Positions 21,000 to 32,168 of a stretch of 64,000 nucleotides of DNA are shown here, piece after piece. The notes under the pieces were generated by a model that was not told the origin of the DNA, made no database searches, and saw only the letters and a program-made list of their open reading frames with translations. Positions within the stretch are counted from its first letter, which is position 1. Each line of letters starts with the position of its first letter. This DNA is from Phycomyces blakesleeanus NRRL 1555(-) (taxonomy: Eukaryota > Mucoromycota > Mucoromycetes > Mucorales > Phycomycetaceae): positions 3,702,653 to 3,766,652 of the forward strand of contig NW_017265134.1 of NCBI RefSeq assembly GCF_001638985.1, written 5' to 3'. A program made the position numbers and the translations under genes.

Positions 21000-23900
21000 A
21001 TGGCGACCCAAGAAGAAGAAATCATTGAACTGAAAAAGGAGCTGGAGGGAGCTATCGCGCTGCGAGAGAAGCAGGTCGAAAAGGAGCGCAGTGTTATGCG
21101 TGGCTTGGTAGAAAAGATCAAGGTCGTCACGGATGAGAAGAATGAGATGTCCCGACTACTAAAGGAAGCAACCTCGAATCCCAAGCTCATGGCCTCAAAC
21201 CAAGAAAAGCAAACCCAAAAGAGTCTGGCGTCCTTACGGAACCAGGTTGAGGAACTCCTGTTGGAAAAGGAAGAGTCCAAAAAGAGTCTGTTGCACTTTA
21301 TGAACAAAGCCGATGATGCCGAGACAGCATTACGGCAATCCCAAAAGGATTTCGAACAGCTCAACCAGAAACTACAATCATCTGACACAACCTTGGTAGA
21401 AAAAGAAAAAGTAAAGGTCACCGAACTCGAGACCAAACTCAAAGAGGCCCAGGAGACTATCGACCGACTGGTCAATCAGAAAAACCAGGACGAGGCAAAA
21501 AGACTGGCCCAAGACAAAGAGAGACATCAAAAGGCAGATGCTGACACCAAAGCGTTAACCTCTCAGCTGACCACATTAAAGTCCCAGTTGACTGAAGCAG
21601 CGGCCGAAAAGGCTGCACTGGAAAAAAGAATCGACCAGGCATTAGAATTAGCAGCTCAGAAGGAAGCCGTTGAGAAACAGCAGTTGGCTGATAGAGCAAC
21701 CCAGGATCAGGCCGCAGAAAAGCAGCTTGTCGACGCAATGATCCAAAAGGAAACCGCAGAAAAGCAGCTGGCTGACGAATTGACCAGCAGACAGCTTATT
21801 GAGAACCAATTAGCTGACGAAAAGGCCAGTAGACAGCTTGTTGAGAACCAATTGGCCGAGGCGAAGGCCCAAAAAGACGCGATCGAGAATGAGAAGAAAA
21901 AAGAGATCCAAAAGATCACCGAGTCTATGAACAATAGCGCAGTAGAAAACGCTGCTGTACTCAAGAAAGAAATTGTCCAGCTCAAGGAGAAATCTGAAGT
22001 AGCAGAGAAACTTGAGGCCGAAAAGAAAACCTGGGAAGAGGAAAAGACTCAATTGGAACAGAAACTAGGTAAGAAGCAATATGCTCAAATAAGGGGGTTT
22101 TCTTCAAATACACAAATATACATATGGACAAAAATAATTTCCAGAAAAAAAGGGATTAAGACTGTGTAAAATAAATGAATGAACAAAACTAACATTTTAT
22201 TTCTTTTCTTTTTGTTGTTGTTGTTGTTGTTGGGGTAAAAAAGCAAAAACAATTGAACAGCTTGAACGTTCACAAGAACAATCATCTTCAAATGAGGTCT
22301 TGGAAAAGGATCTCGAGGCCAAGGAGAACAAGATCAAGTCTCTTCAAGAAGAGTTGACCAAGCTTTCTTCCGAATTGGACTCAAAGGCAGCCAAACTTGC
22401 CGAGGCAGAAAAGGCTTCTGCAAATTCCAGCCAAGAGGACCAAAAGAAAATCCAAAATCTCAAGGCACAACTCAATGAATACGAAGCCGAGAAGGATGAG
22501 GCGCTTTCAAAGATGCTTGACGGACAGGACACAATCAAGACCCTGACTAACAAACTCAAGGATGCTAATGAATCATTGAATGTTGTAAAAGCCATGCTCA
22601 ACGAACGAGATGTTGAAATGGATGAGAGGCGCCAAGAGGTAGAATCGGTACGGGCATCACAGTCAGAGCTTGAGGAAAAATCCAAGAGGCTCGTGGTCTT
22701 GTTGAACAAGACCAAAAAACAAATTCTGAAGCTAGAGAGAGAAAAGACAGATGGTGTAGAGACGGCCGAGGCAAACAAGGCACAGCTAGAAAAATATGCT
22801 GGTCAGGTTGGAGAGCTGACAAAGAGCGAAGCAAATCTAAAGGCGGAGGTCAGTCGACTGACTGCCAAGATCCAGAATACAGAGGGGGATGTCAAGATAC
22901 TCCAGAAGGAAAGACGGGAGGCATTGGAGCAAAAGGACCAAATGTTTGATGAGTTGCAGATCAAGCAGGCCGAGTTTGAGAGCTCCCAAAGTAACGCAGA
23001 CAATCTTCAGCATCGTCTAAAGGAGAGCGAGCGACTGGTTGAAGAGGCCGAGGAAAAGGCTTCGGCCTGCGAAGAGTACCAAATGATGGCTGAGGAAGCA
23101 AAGAAGGATCTTAGAGAGCGCGAGAAGATGTGGAATGAGCAGCGTAGGAAGTTGGAGATAAGCATAGAAGAAAAAGACGGTGTATTAGCAAAGATTAAAG
23201 AGAGCCATGAGCGCATTGAAGAAGAGTTGAAAGCCAAGGCGAGCGAGGTGACAGGTCAGCTGACTGCCCTTGAAAGCGATCTGAAACACCTTCATGAAGA
23301 ATTGGAAACAAAGACCAGAGAGGTTAATGTATTGGAGAGTGACAAGAGCGGACTTTTGGAGCGAATTGACATGCTCGAGGCTGACCTTGAGAAGAGTGAA
23401 AAAGAGGCCCAGAGTAATACTCTGGAATTGGTAAGTTTCTAATCTCTTTGTGTGCGCGTATACAACGGAAATGCAGTAATATCTATATATTTCTATACTT
23501 ATATATATATACATATATTGCTTATTTCTTAGGAGCGTCTTCATAAAGAATATGATGAATTCAATTCCACTAGAGATAACTTAGCAAAGGATCTAGAAGA
23601 GATTACGATGCGCGAAAACCATTTGAAGACACTCAATAGGGTATGCTAATTTTATTTTGGTTGTTGAGATAAATATATAGAAAGATATATAGTGTGGGTG
23701 TTTATTGTCTTTTGTGATATTAATTATTGATTTAAAATTGGTATATATATGCTGTAATAGTCTTTGAAGGATGAAATTCGTAAATTGTCTCGTACTCCAA
23801 TTGCCACCAATACACGTATATCTTCATCCCATCCTACATCACCTTCTCCGTATAGTGCATCAGACCACCGATCTTTGCGCTCGGGTGCCTCTACACCACC

Positions 23901-24182
23901 CGGTCCCGATTCATTTGGCTCCAGTCCACCGTCGACACCTCGAAACAAGGAAGAAGAGGTTAATCTGGAATACTTGCGGAACGTGATTATTAAATTCTTA
24001 GAAAAGAAGTCAACAAGAGTAAGTTATCTCACAAAGAAGTATATATATACTCAAATAACAAAAACCATCTTGCTTACATATTCTATTCTTTTTTTCTTAT
24101 TTAGGCACAATTAATCCCTGTTCTGGCAATGATGTTAAAGTTTACGCCCGAGGAGATTGGTCGTCTCCGAGCAAAGGCATAA
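21000..24182 (+). CDS. GRIP-domain golgin (Imh1/golgin-245-like)
   Basis: Five exons: 21000-22068, 22244-23430, 23533-23640, 23761-24018 and 24105-24182. Introns are GT-AG and total 899 aa. The start MATQEEEIIELKKELEGA follows a C/A-rich leader. Residues about 1-785 are almost unbroken heptad-like coiled coil rich in Glu, Lys and Gln, including internal repeats of the type ADEXXSRQLXENQLADEKAS near 255-290. A Ser/Pro/Thr-rich linker (about 800-855) precedes the C-terminal GRIP domain: NLEYLRNVIIKFLEKKS then AQLIPVLAMMLKFTPEEIGR. Tyr859 is the conserved aromatic that contacts Arl1-GTP in the family. Such proteins tether vesicles at the trans-Golgi. The long antisense frames at 20990-22052 are shadows of the coiled coil. 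Confidence 0.92.
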
Positions 24183-24471
24183 TAGACTTGCGCTATAATA
24201 TTTATTCCACCCTTCTTTATAGTATATTATATTCTGTTCTGTTCTGTTCTATTTCTATTTCTATATATACATATACATATATACTATACCTTTCTTTCTT
24301 TCTTTTTTCATCAAAAAAGGAAAAGAAAATAATTCATCACCCACCGCTAACAACTAACCACTACTTGCCACTCCTACCATTAACAATCATCATTATCATT
24401 TCCACCACTAGTACAAATATTACCATTACTATGACCACACCCACTTTTTATTTTATTTTATTTTTTATTTT

Positions 24472-25965
24472 CACTACGGGAAAAAAAGAGGTGCTTCCGG
24501 GGGTTTACTGGGGGTCCGCTCAGGAGGTCGTCCAGGTGGGTGTTTTTCGCCTACACACTTTTTCACCTCCTGCCTGTTATGGATTAGTTTATAACTCCGC
24601 TCTTTAACAAATAACCGCCAGAGAAATTTCTTGTGTAGGAATATAGATGTACCTTACATGCCCATATATAGATACAATTATCTGCGATAAATTCTGATCG
24701 AAATAAATCACGGATTTAAAAATGCGTTTTCAAAAAAAAATGGTTCAAAAAAAATTGTGTTTCAAATAAATTGGTTTTTATTTTTTGTTTCAAAGTAGAA
24801 AAAAATGCTAAGCTATAGCTACACCATATAATTTATGAGCAGAAATATATAATAAATTAAATCTAGTTATTCTAAGCTAAAGATAGGGTCATGGAGTCTA
24901 TATCCCTTATAATTCTTGAAGACAAAAGCACCTAAGAGCACCCGTAATAGTGGAGTACAAGAGCAATCTAGTAAAATATAAATATGAATGAGTATTTCCA
25001 GTTTAAAAATATATGTCAAATGAAAGCTTACCTTTGAGTTTGCCGAGATGAATTTCATAAAAGTTAGAATCTCTACAAGTAAAAATGAATAAAAGATGGT
25101 TAGTATTCAATTACTTTGTAAACTAGGTGTGCAGGTATTACCTCAACTCATTTTGACCAGATGATGAAAAGGCTAATTGTCAGCTAATGAGACCCAAGAT
25201 GAATAACTGCATTACAAAGTACAATATTGCTTTTTTATTATACATACCTCAAAAACAAGAATATATAGACACGTTTCCTAAAAAGATAATATACTATATG
25301 TAAAAACACATAATGAACAAACTTTTGTCGGTAAAGTAGAGTAAGAAACAACGCGAAGTCATTCTCTCTCGGTTTGCCTTATTTTTATAAGTTAAAGAGG
25401 TATGTTCTAATAGCAAATAATTGAAATTACAGCTGTAACTTATTAAAAAAAATGTGTATATATTTATGTCTTCATTGGGTTGAGTTGTGCCTTAGAAGGT
25501 TGCCTTTGCTAGGCATTCTTTACTAATATTATGTAAGAAACAAAAAAAATCGTATATTTTTTCTTATTTGAAATTTTGACAAAGTCGTTTTATATGCTGA
25601 AAATGTTGCCTTTACCAAATTTTAACAGAATTATTTTTTCATTACACAATACAGCCTCCGCATTTCCTTATTCAATGTTTTGTCTTACTTGCACAGCTTT
25701 TTGTTGTGATCAAAAAAGTTTGAAGTAGGACCAAACCTTCTTTCCTCCTTTATTTGGAAGAAAAAATATTCAACTCACGAAATAGAAAGAAAAATTCTCT
25801 AGGCCAATAATATTGTTTGGGTACCATACCCTACCATATTTGGCTTCCAATTTTTGTGGTGGTGGAATTTTCTGTTTCATTTTGATTTTTTTTGGTGATT
25901 TTTTAATTATTATAGGCCAAAAATGAAGTCACAATTACAAAAAACACCCCTTTTTTCCCGTAGTG
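24472..25965. mobile_element. Non-autonomous CACTA-like element
   Basis: Termini are CACTACGGGAAAAAAAGAGG on the left and its inverse (CACCCCTTTTTTCCCGTAGTG) on the right, flanked by TTT on both sides as a 3-bp target duplication. The CACTA terminus and 3-bp duplication are the signature of En/Spm (CACTA) elements. The 1.49-kb interior has no transposase frame, so the element is a deletion derivative or MITE. It lies downstream of the golgin gene. Confidence 0.75.
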
Positions 25966-25994
25966 TTTTTATTTTACTTTTACTTTTATTAAAA

Positions 25995-26553
25995 ACCGAG
26001 AATAGGGACCTTGGACACATCATATAAAATTTATTTAGACGGAGATTGTGCTCTTAAAAAGGAATAGTGTGTTTCAAAATCGCGTTATTTTATATGATAT
26101 AAAAGCATGATATAAAATGTGTTGACCAATCATCTTTCGATATTTTATGTTGTTAAGCTAACGATGACATAAAACTTGAAATAAAGAACAAATTATGTTT
26201 TCAAGTAAGCATATAAAGAAGTCCATATAACCCCAGCATTAGGTTTTTCCCCCTTATTTGCGCAAGCATTCTACGTATACAAATATTAATTAGTATCTAT
26301 TAGCTTTAATGTCTAAAAAATTAAACAGCTATTACAGTTTGAGGGTAAAAAGTAACAAACTTTGGTTCGCACTAATTACATGATTTTAAGTTCGTGAGTT
26401 TAGGGAATTAACATGGCCAATAAATACAATATCACACATTTTCATTGTATATGGAAGCCTTGGATGTGAAACATGAGACCGTATAAAGTTACATATATGG
26501 TTAAATGTTTCAAAAATATTTTATATGATGTGTCCAAAGTCCCTAATTCGGGT
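25995..26553. mobile_element. MITE-like TIR element (GGACACATCATATAAAAT family)
   Basis: Inverted ends of about 35 bp: left ACCGAGAATAGGGACCTTGG then ACACATCATATAAAAT. The right end, read inverted, is ACCCGAATTAGGGACTTTGG then the same ACACATCATATAAAAT. The ~490-bp interior has no frame. It starts 29 bp after the CACTA-like element. Superfamily unknown; no clear target duplication. Confidence 0.7.
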
Positions 26554-26925
26554 TCTAGATCAAAAAAAGACAAAAAAGCAAATTGTTCAATTTTCCTTTC
26601 TTGTTTCTATTGCTTTCTCTCTCACACACACACACACAAAATTACATACAAAATCTCAAAAGAATATATATATACTAGTCCCGCTTTGATTTTTATGCCA
26701 CAATCGTCATCGATGTGAGAAAAAAAAATGAGAGCATAAAGTGGTATAAATCTAGAAAAGGTCCGAAATACGTATCAAGTTTCATAATTTTGTTTTATTT
26801 TCTTTTTCTTTTTCTTCTTCTTTTATCAATATCCTATTTACTTACTTCTTACTTTTTGTTACCTTCTTACCTATCTCTTTAACTACCAACAACCGATCGT
26901 TATTATATAAAAAGAGTAATAATCA

Positions 26926-29088
26926 ATGGGTTCATTCAATCACATACGTGTGAATGCGATACTATTATCGACAGCATTAACTACACTTATCCACGCGTCT
27001 CCAATATCAACAATCAACTCACCAGCAAACTCAAATACCAGTTACTTTTCACCAGAATTTCTCATCAAGTTAGCCAGCATTGTAGGGTTGGTTCTGCTAG
27101 GAGGTGTCTTTGCTGGTAAGTACTTTGATGACACACACACACACATATATATATAGCAGTTTTATTTGATTGATGGTAAACCCTTAATATTTCTCCATGT
27201 CTTTTACAGGCCTCACTCTTGGTCTGATGGGTCTAGATCAAACCAATCTTCATGTGATGGTAGAATCCGGAACAGCCAACGAGAAAAAGGATGCTGCTCA
27301 AGTATTGAAACTTCTTGATCGTGGTAAACATTGGGTGTTAGTTACACTGCTGTTGTCAAATGTAATTGTGAATGAAACACTGCCGATCATCCTTGACTCT
27401 GTTCTGGGAGGTGGCTGGCAGGCCGTTTTAATATCCACGGCACTAATCGTTATATTTGGAGAGTGAGTATTGGTGTATCGCTAGAGTATGGAAGCAAACG
27501 AAGTCCTTACTCGTTTCTCTTTGTTTCTTGTTAGGGTGATACCACAATGCAAGTTTCAACTCCAATACACCCAATGATTTGATATATATATAAAGAAAGA
27601 ATATTCTCTTGGTAACCAGTTTATTGTTTGGTTATATGATATAATATAGCAATCTGCGTTCGTCATGGACTTGCTATTGGAGCTAGGTGCTCTTTGTAAG
27701 TATATAAATATTGGTAATGTATAATATTCAAATTATATATATATATATATATACATATACATAAAGAGTAAGGTCTTAAATAAGTGTGTATTGTAGTATG
27801 GTTCTTGGGCTTATGTACATTATGTATCCAGTCGCATACCCTACAGCTGTCTTGCTTGACCATTTTCTTGGTGAATCTCATGGAACGGTATACAAAAAGG
27901 CAGGCAAGTAAAGATGTGTATACCAAATAAGATCTTTACTGTCGCCTAATTTAGGGTATTCAAACCCATACCCGGGTGTTGCTTTCTTTATTTTTGATTA
28001 TTTGTTTAATTAATTAATTATTATTATTATTTAGGCCTAAAGTCGCTTGTGTCACTTCACAAGACAAATAGCGATGGCGATGTCGATGGACTGACGGAGG
28101 ATGAGGTACATATTATTGGATCTGTCTTGGATCTCCGAGAAAAGACAATCGCCTCCGTCATGACACCCATCGAAGACGTCTTTACACTGCCAATTGATGC
28201 TGTCCTTGATAGAAAAACCGTAGACAAGATGCTCACGGCTGGGTACTCACGTATCCCAATCCATGCCGTCGACAATCCGACCCAGTATATCGGAATGCTT
28301 CTAGTCAAACAGCTTATTGCCTATGATGCAGACGATGAACTTCCGATCAGTAGATTCCATCTGAGTACTCTTCCAGAAGCAGCGTCTGACACAAGCTGTC
28401 TTGATATTCTAAACTTTTTCCAAGAAGGCAAGAGTAAGTTGACGATTAGGATTAAGTATGCATTATTTGCTCTTTAATGAAATAAAGAATCTCTTTAATA
28501 GGTCATATGGCATTGGTTATTGATGTCAATAATCAAAAATCAAGTTCAATTGGTGTCATAACTCTTGAGGATGTGATCGAAAGTCTTATTGGAGAGGTAA
28601 GCCAAACAAAACAAAAAGAGAATATATGACCAAAAACTCACCACTATCCCATATATATATATATAATCAAAAATTATACTTGCTTACTTAGGAAATTGTT
28701 GATGAGACCGATGTGTATGTAGATGGTAAGATATATATATAGTGGCAACAACAACAAGAAAGTAACTGATTGAATGAATGAATAATTAACTATTGTTGCT
28801 TGATATATAGTTCACAAAAAGACCAAAGTTACACGCGGACGTACCAATCCAGCACCACCTGAACTTCGACCACTTCTTCGGGTGGTCAGAACCAAGCAAT
28901 CAAGGAACCAGATCCCCCAGAACAAATCTTGGAGATCTCAAAGGAACAAAAATAGTCAGGATCCTACAGGTGTAGAGAGACAGATGATGAACTATGGTGC
29001 ATTGGTTGATACACAAACAACCGAGAGTGACGTAGCCTCAACAATAACGAAAGATCAAGTAGGATCATTTCCTAATAGATCTGAATAA
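26926..29088 (+). CDS. CNNM/Mam3 family protein (DUF21 plus CBS pair)
   Basis: Nine exons: 26926-27115, 27210-27462, 27535-27548, 27650-27695, 27797-27903, 28035-28433, 28502-28596, 28692-28725 and 28811-29088; 471 aa. Residues 1-25 look like a signal peptide and 45-65 like the first membrane span. The DUF21 transmembrane domain follows, with [37 protein letters not shown] and [19 protein letters not shown]. The cytosolic CBS pair starts at [20 protein letters not shown] and includes [12 protein letters not shown] and [20 protein letters not shown]. This order is that of CNNM/ancient conserved domain proteins, linked to Mg2+ or divalent-cation homeostasis at vacuolar or plasma membranes. Two introns (after 27548 and 27903) begin GCAAGT, and exon 3 is only 14 nt; both are needed to keep the conserved VIPQ-IC and KKAGLKSLVS segments. 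Confidence 0.93.
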
Positions 29089-29568
29089 TAAAACCCAGTA
29101 ATAATTGAATTGATATATATATATATATATATATATATCAGCCAATATACTTCTTCTGTTTTACCATGGCTTTTGAGTATCACACAAAAATAAAATTAGA
29201 ATTATGATAAAAGTTTAAGTTGGTTGATTTGGCTGAGCTGATCAGGTAAAATTATTAATTCTAGGAACACGATCTTTTTGTGGGCGGATCCAAAATTTTC
29301 ACAGTTGACCTGACAATGGGATTTATAAACCTCAGCTTTCATTCCTCTTGCTATTGAATATCTAAAATGAAACTTCCTGTCTCTGATAATCCATATATAT
29401 AGAGCGCCAAAAAGGAACCTTTTTTTTTTTTCATTAAATAGTAGAAAATGGTGAAATTGGTTCTAATTGAATGTATAATGTACAAAAAAGAGAGAAAAGA
29501 ATATAAAAGAGATGGTAGAGATGGTAGTAATAGTAATATTAAAAATAAAATAAATTAAATTAAAAAAA
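29089..29568. other. Intergenic between convergent genes
   Basis: 3' UTR space of the CNNM (plus) and HGH1 (minus) genes, with a (TA)n run at about 29115-29138. No gene seen. Confidence 0.5.
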
Positions 29569-31446
29569 TTATGCAATCTCTTCAATCACCATATCATCAT
29601 CTTCTTTTTCTTCGTCAATGGGTGTGATTTCAGCACCATTTTCATCACGGATCAACATATCAGCAATGGCATCACACTTGTCCTTGATTTCCTCATCTTC
29701 TTCCTGGGCATGAAGACGTTGGATGACACGGTAAACCTGTTTGTTGCGGAGGTAGTCACGACCGAAACGAGTAGTAGTGAGCAGCAAAAGCGCATCACAC
29801 AAAATACCACGAAGTACTTTGTCAGACTCGCGTGTCTATTGGAAAAGAAAAAAGTTGTATAAATTTGGATTAATAAAATATAACTAAATAACTGAATAGG
29901 TTTTACTGTTGAAATAAGAGAAATAATAAAAAAAAAAATGATGATTTCTATCTTTATATCCATCCCTATTATATATATATATTCACCTTATCATCATCTA
30001 AGAGCTGGATCTCTTCAGGGAATTGCTCAAACTCTTCCATGTCATATTCCTCATTACCGCACAAGGGAAGGAGAATGAAAGGCAAGGTGTTGAGCTTGTC
30101 AGCATCCAAAATAGCTTCGTGCTGGCGAGTCTCAAAGCAGACATTCCTGCAACAGCAACAATAACCAAAAAGAAAGTTGAAGTTTTATAAGAAATCTGTT
30201 TATACACTACGTACACATTCTGTTTGGGCCGATTTATATGTGCATGTATATCAGCTATTCACTTACTTGACTGTAGAATCAACACCACCACGACGGATGA
30301 TATTCTTATCCTCTGTAAAAATCTGCAACTTTGTCAAAGGAGCAAGACCGTCGTACTTGGATGGCTCCAAGAAATAGACACGACCAAGACGGATCTTATT
30401 GATAGAAATATCCCATATTAGCAAATGTATATTTATATTTAAAAGAACTACTTACGCCTGAAACGTTGGAAAACACACTGGCCAAAAAGTGATACTCTGC
30501 TTGGGGATTGTAGGCTTTCTTGTGGCCACGGTGGAAAGCCTCTACCAATTGATCCATTACTTTGTCAGACTCACACAATTCGGGAAGAGGGTTGGTCTTC
30601 ATTTCCAACAACTTGACACAAATGCTCTCGGACTTTGTCATGTTGGACAAAAGCATGCAAGCAGGATCTGCCAATACGGACTTTGAGATCTGTGGATTTT
30701 TTTTGGTGTATAAATATATATATATATAAGTTAGTAAAATCTAATTAAAGTGGTTGGATCAATTAGATTACATACAGTGATCAAGAGAGTAATATGCTTC
30801 AAGAAAGCTTCATCATCAAGTTCATGCTGGATACGAGGGTCACCAGAAAGGTTGATCAAACCCTTCATTGCTTCGTGGGCAATCATCTATATATATATAT
30901 ATATATATACCACACAAAGAAGAATATATAACAATCGGTTATCTGTTTCCTTTTCCTTTTTCATTTCTATTGACTCTATTCATATTGTATGTATATGCAG
31001 CTACTAAAAAAACGGATTTAAATAATTACAGGATCCTGACGGCACAAGTTCTTAAGGTCAGTGCAAAGTGTCTTTCTGTTCTCAATCAACAAAGGCTGGT
31101 ATTGGGAGGTCTTTGGTGTGAAGGAGAGGATGTGCTCAAGAGCAATGGATCGCACCTATTGAAATTCACACATGCACACAAATAGAAAAAAAAATACAAA
31201 CGCAAATATGTTGATATATACGTATATATACATTATATGTATAATTGTGTAAGTCCTTGATGAATGGATTGATTCTTTCTTTTGTTGATGTTGTTGTTGT
31301 TGTTGCTGATTAAAATCTGTTTGTGTGCGGGTATGTTTTTACCTCCATTGAGGGTTGGTGGAGAAAGTCCATAAGCTGTCATAATGCGGTGAGCGAGGAT
31401 ATCTTGCAGTTTAGCCTTTGCTAACCTCTTTAATTTGTTGTTCCAT
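29569..31446 (-). CDS. HGH1: HGH1 homologue (eEF2-folding chaperone, armadillo-like)
   Basis: Eight exons on the minus strand: 31446-31426, 31375-31343, 31155-31030, 30886-30776, 30689-30456, 30394-30267, 30146-29987 and 29835-29569; 359 aa. It begins MEQQIKE, then LMDFLHQPSME and VRSIALEHILSFTP, as at the N-terminus of Hgh1/FAM203 proteins. The middle has LADPACMLLSNMTKSESICV and EYHFLASVFSNVSG. The C-terminal part has LCDALLLLTTTRFGRDYLRN then VYRVIQRLHAQEEDEEI and an acidic tail. Family members are HEAT/armadillo-fold proteins that help nascent eEF2 fold on TRiC. The first intron is only 50 nt and the first coding exon 21 nt; the in-frame join to LMDFLH is what supports them. Confidence 0.9.
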
Positions 31447-31699
31447 GATATTAAAAATAATTTATTGTAATAATAAAAGATATATATATATATATTAGAG
31501 ACAAGAAGTAAGTTTACAAATAATGTAACAGCGCTTAATAATTATAATTTATTTTTTCTTTCTTTCTGACACGTTAAAAAAAAATCACTAGAATTTTCCT
31601 GCTCTTTCCAATTCTTAGTCGGATTTTTTTTTTAAAAAAAAATAGAATGAGACTGTCCTTTATAAAACAAATTGAGGCGCAGCAGAGACGCTTCAAACG
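31447..31699. other. HGH1 promoter region
   Basis: Gene-free AT-rich DNA upstream of HGH1 up to the first MITE end; no motif stands out apart from A/T tracts. Confidence 0.4.
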
Positions 31700-31983
31700 T
31701 AAGAGCATCCACAGCAGTTTGTGTAATTAAGATCTTGAAGTCAAACCAAAAGCACACATTTAAGAGCATCCACAGCCGTTTATCTAAATATGAAGTCGCA
31801 TATTTTTTTATTGCTCGAATGTTTTTAGTGAAGCGCCAAATTTAGATATATCCATTAAATAATTGTCTAAAAAAATTGGCTAAAATATTTATTTAGACAA
31901 ACCACTGGGGATGAAAAAATCTAAATTTTCTAACTAAATTAACATTCTTGTTAAATTTACACAGACCAATGTGGATGCTCTTA
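31700..31983. mobile_element. MITE, GAGCATCCACAG type, with nested left end
   Basis: TAAGAGCATCCACAGC occurs at 31700-31715 and again at 31761-31776. The inverted end ATGTGGATGCTCTTA closes at 31983. The TIR resembles that of the 36891-37309 element (GAGCATCTCCAGCAG), so the two are related families. The doubled left end suggests one copy inserted into, or duplicated from, another. No frame inside. Confidence 0.65.
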
Positions 31984-32168
31984 TAGTATAAAAATAAACT
32001 CAGAGCTCGATATAATGATAATAAGCAGGCACGACCCCAAATCTTCCAAAAAAGTATCACTATATCGAATATCATTATATCGAGTCTTGACTGTATATGT
32101 CTTCCGTGTCGATACTGGCCAATAAGAGAGAAACGGTGAGATAGGAGAGGAAATTAGACAGAAAATAC

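Noticed and set aside
20990..23237. Long antisense frames opposite the golgin gene
   Set aside because: They are Ser/Leu-rich shadows of Glu/Lys-rich coiled-coil coding sequence on the other strand.
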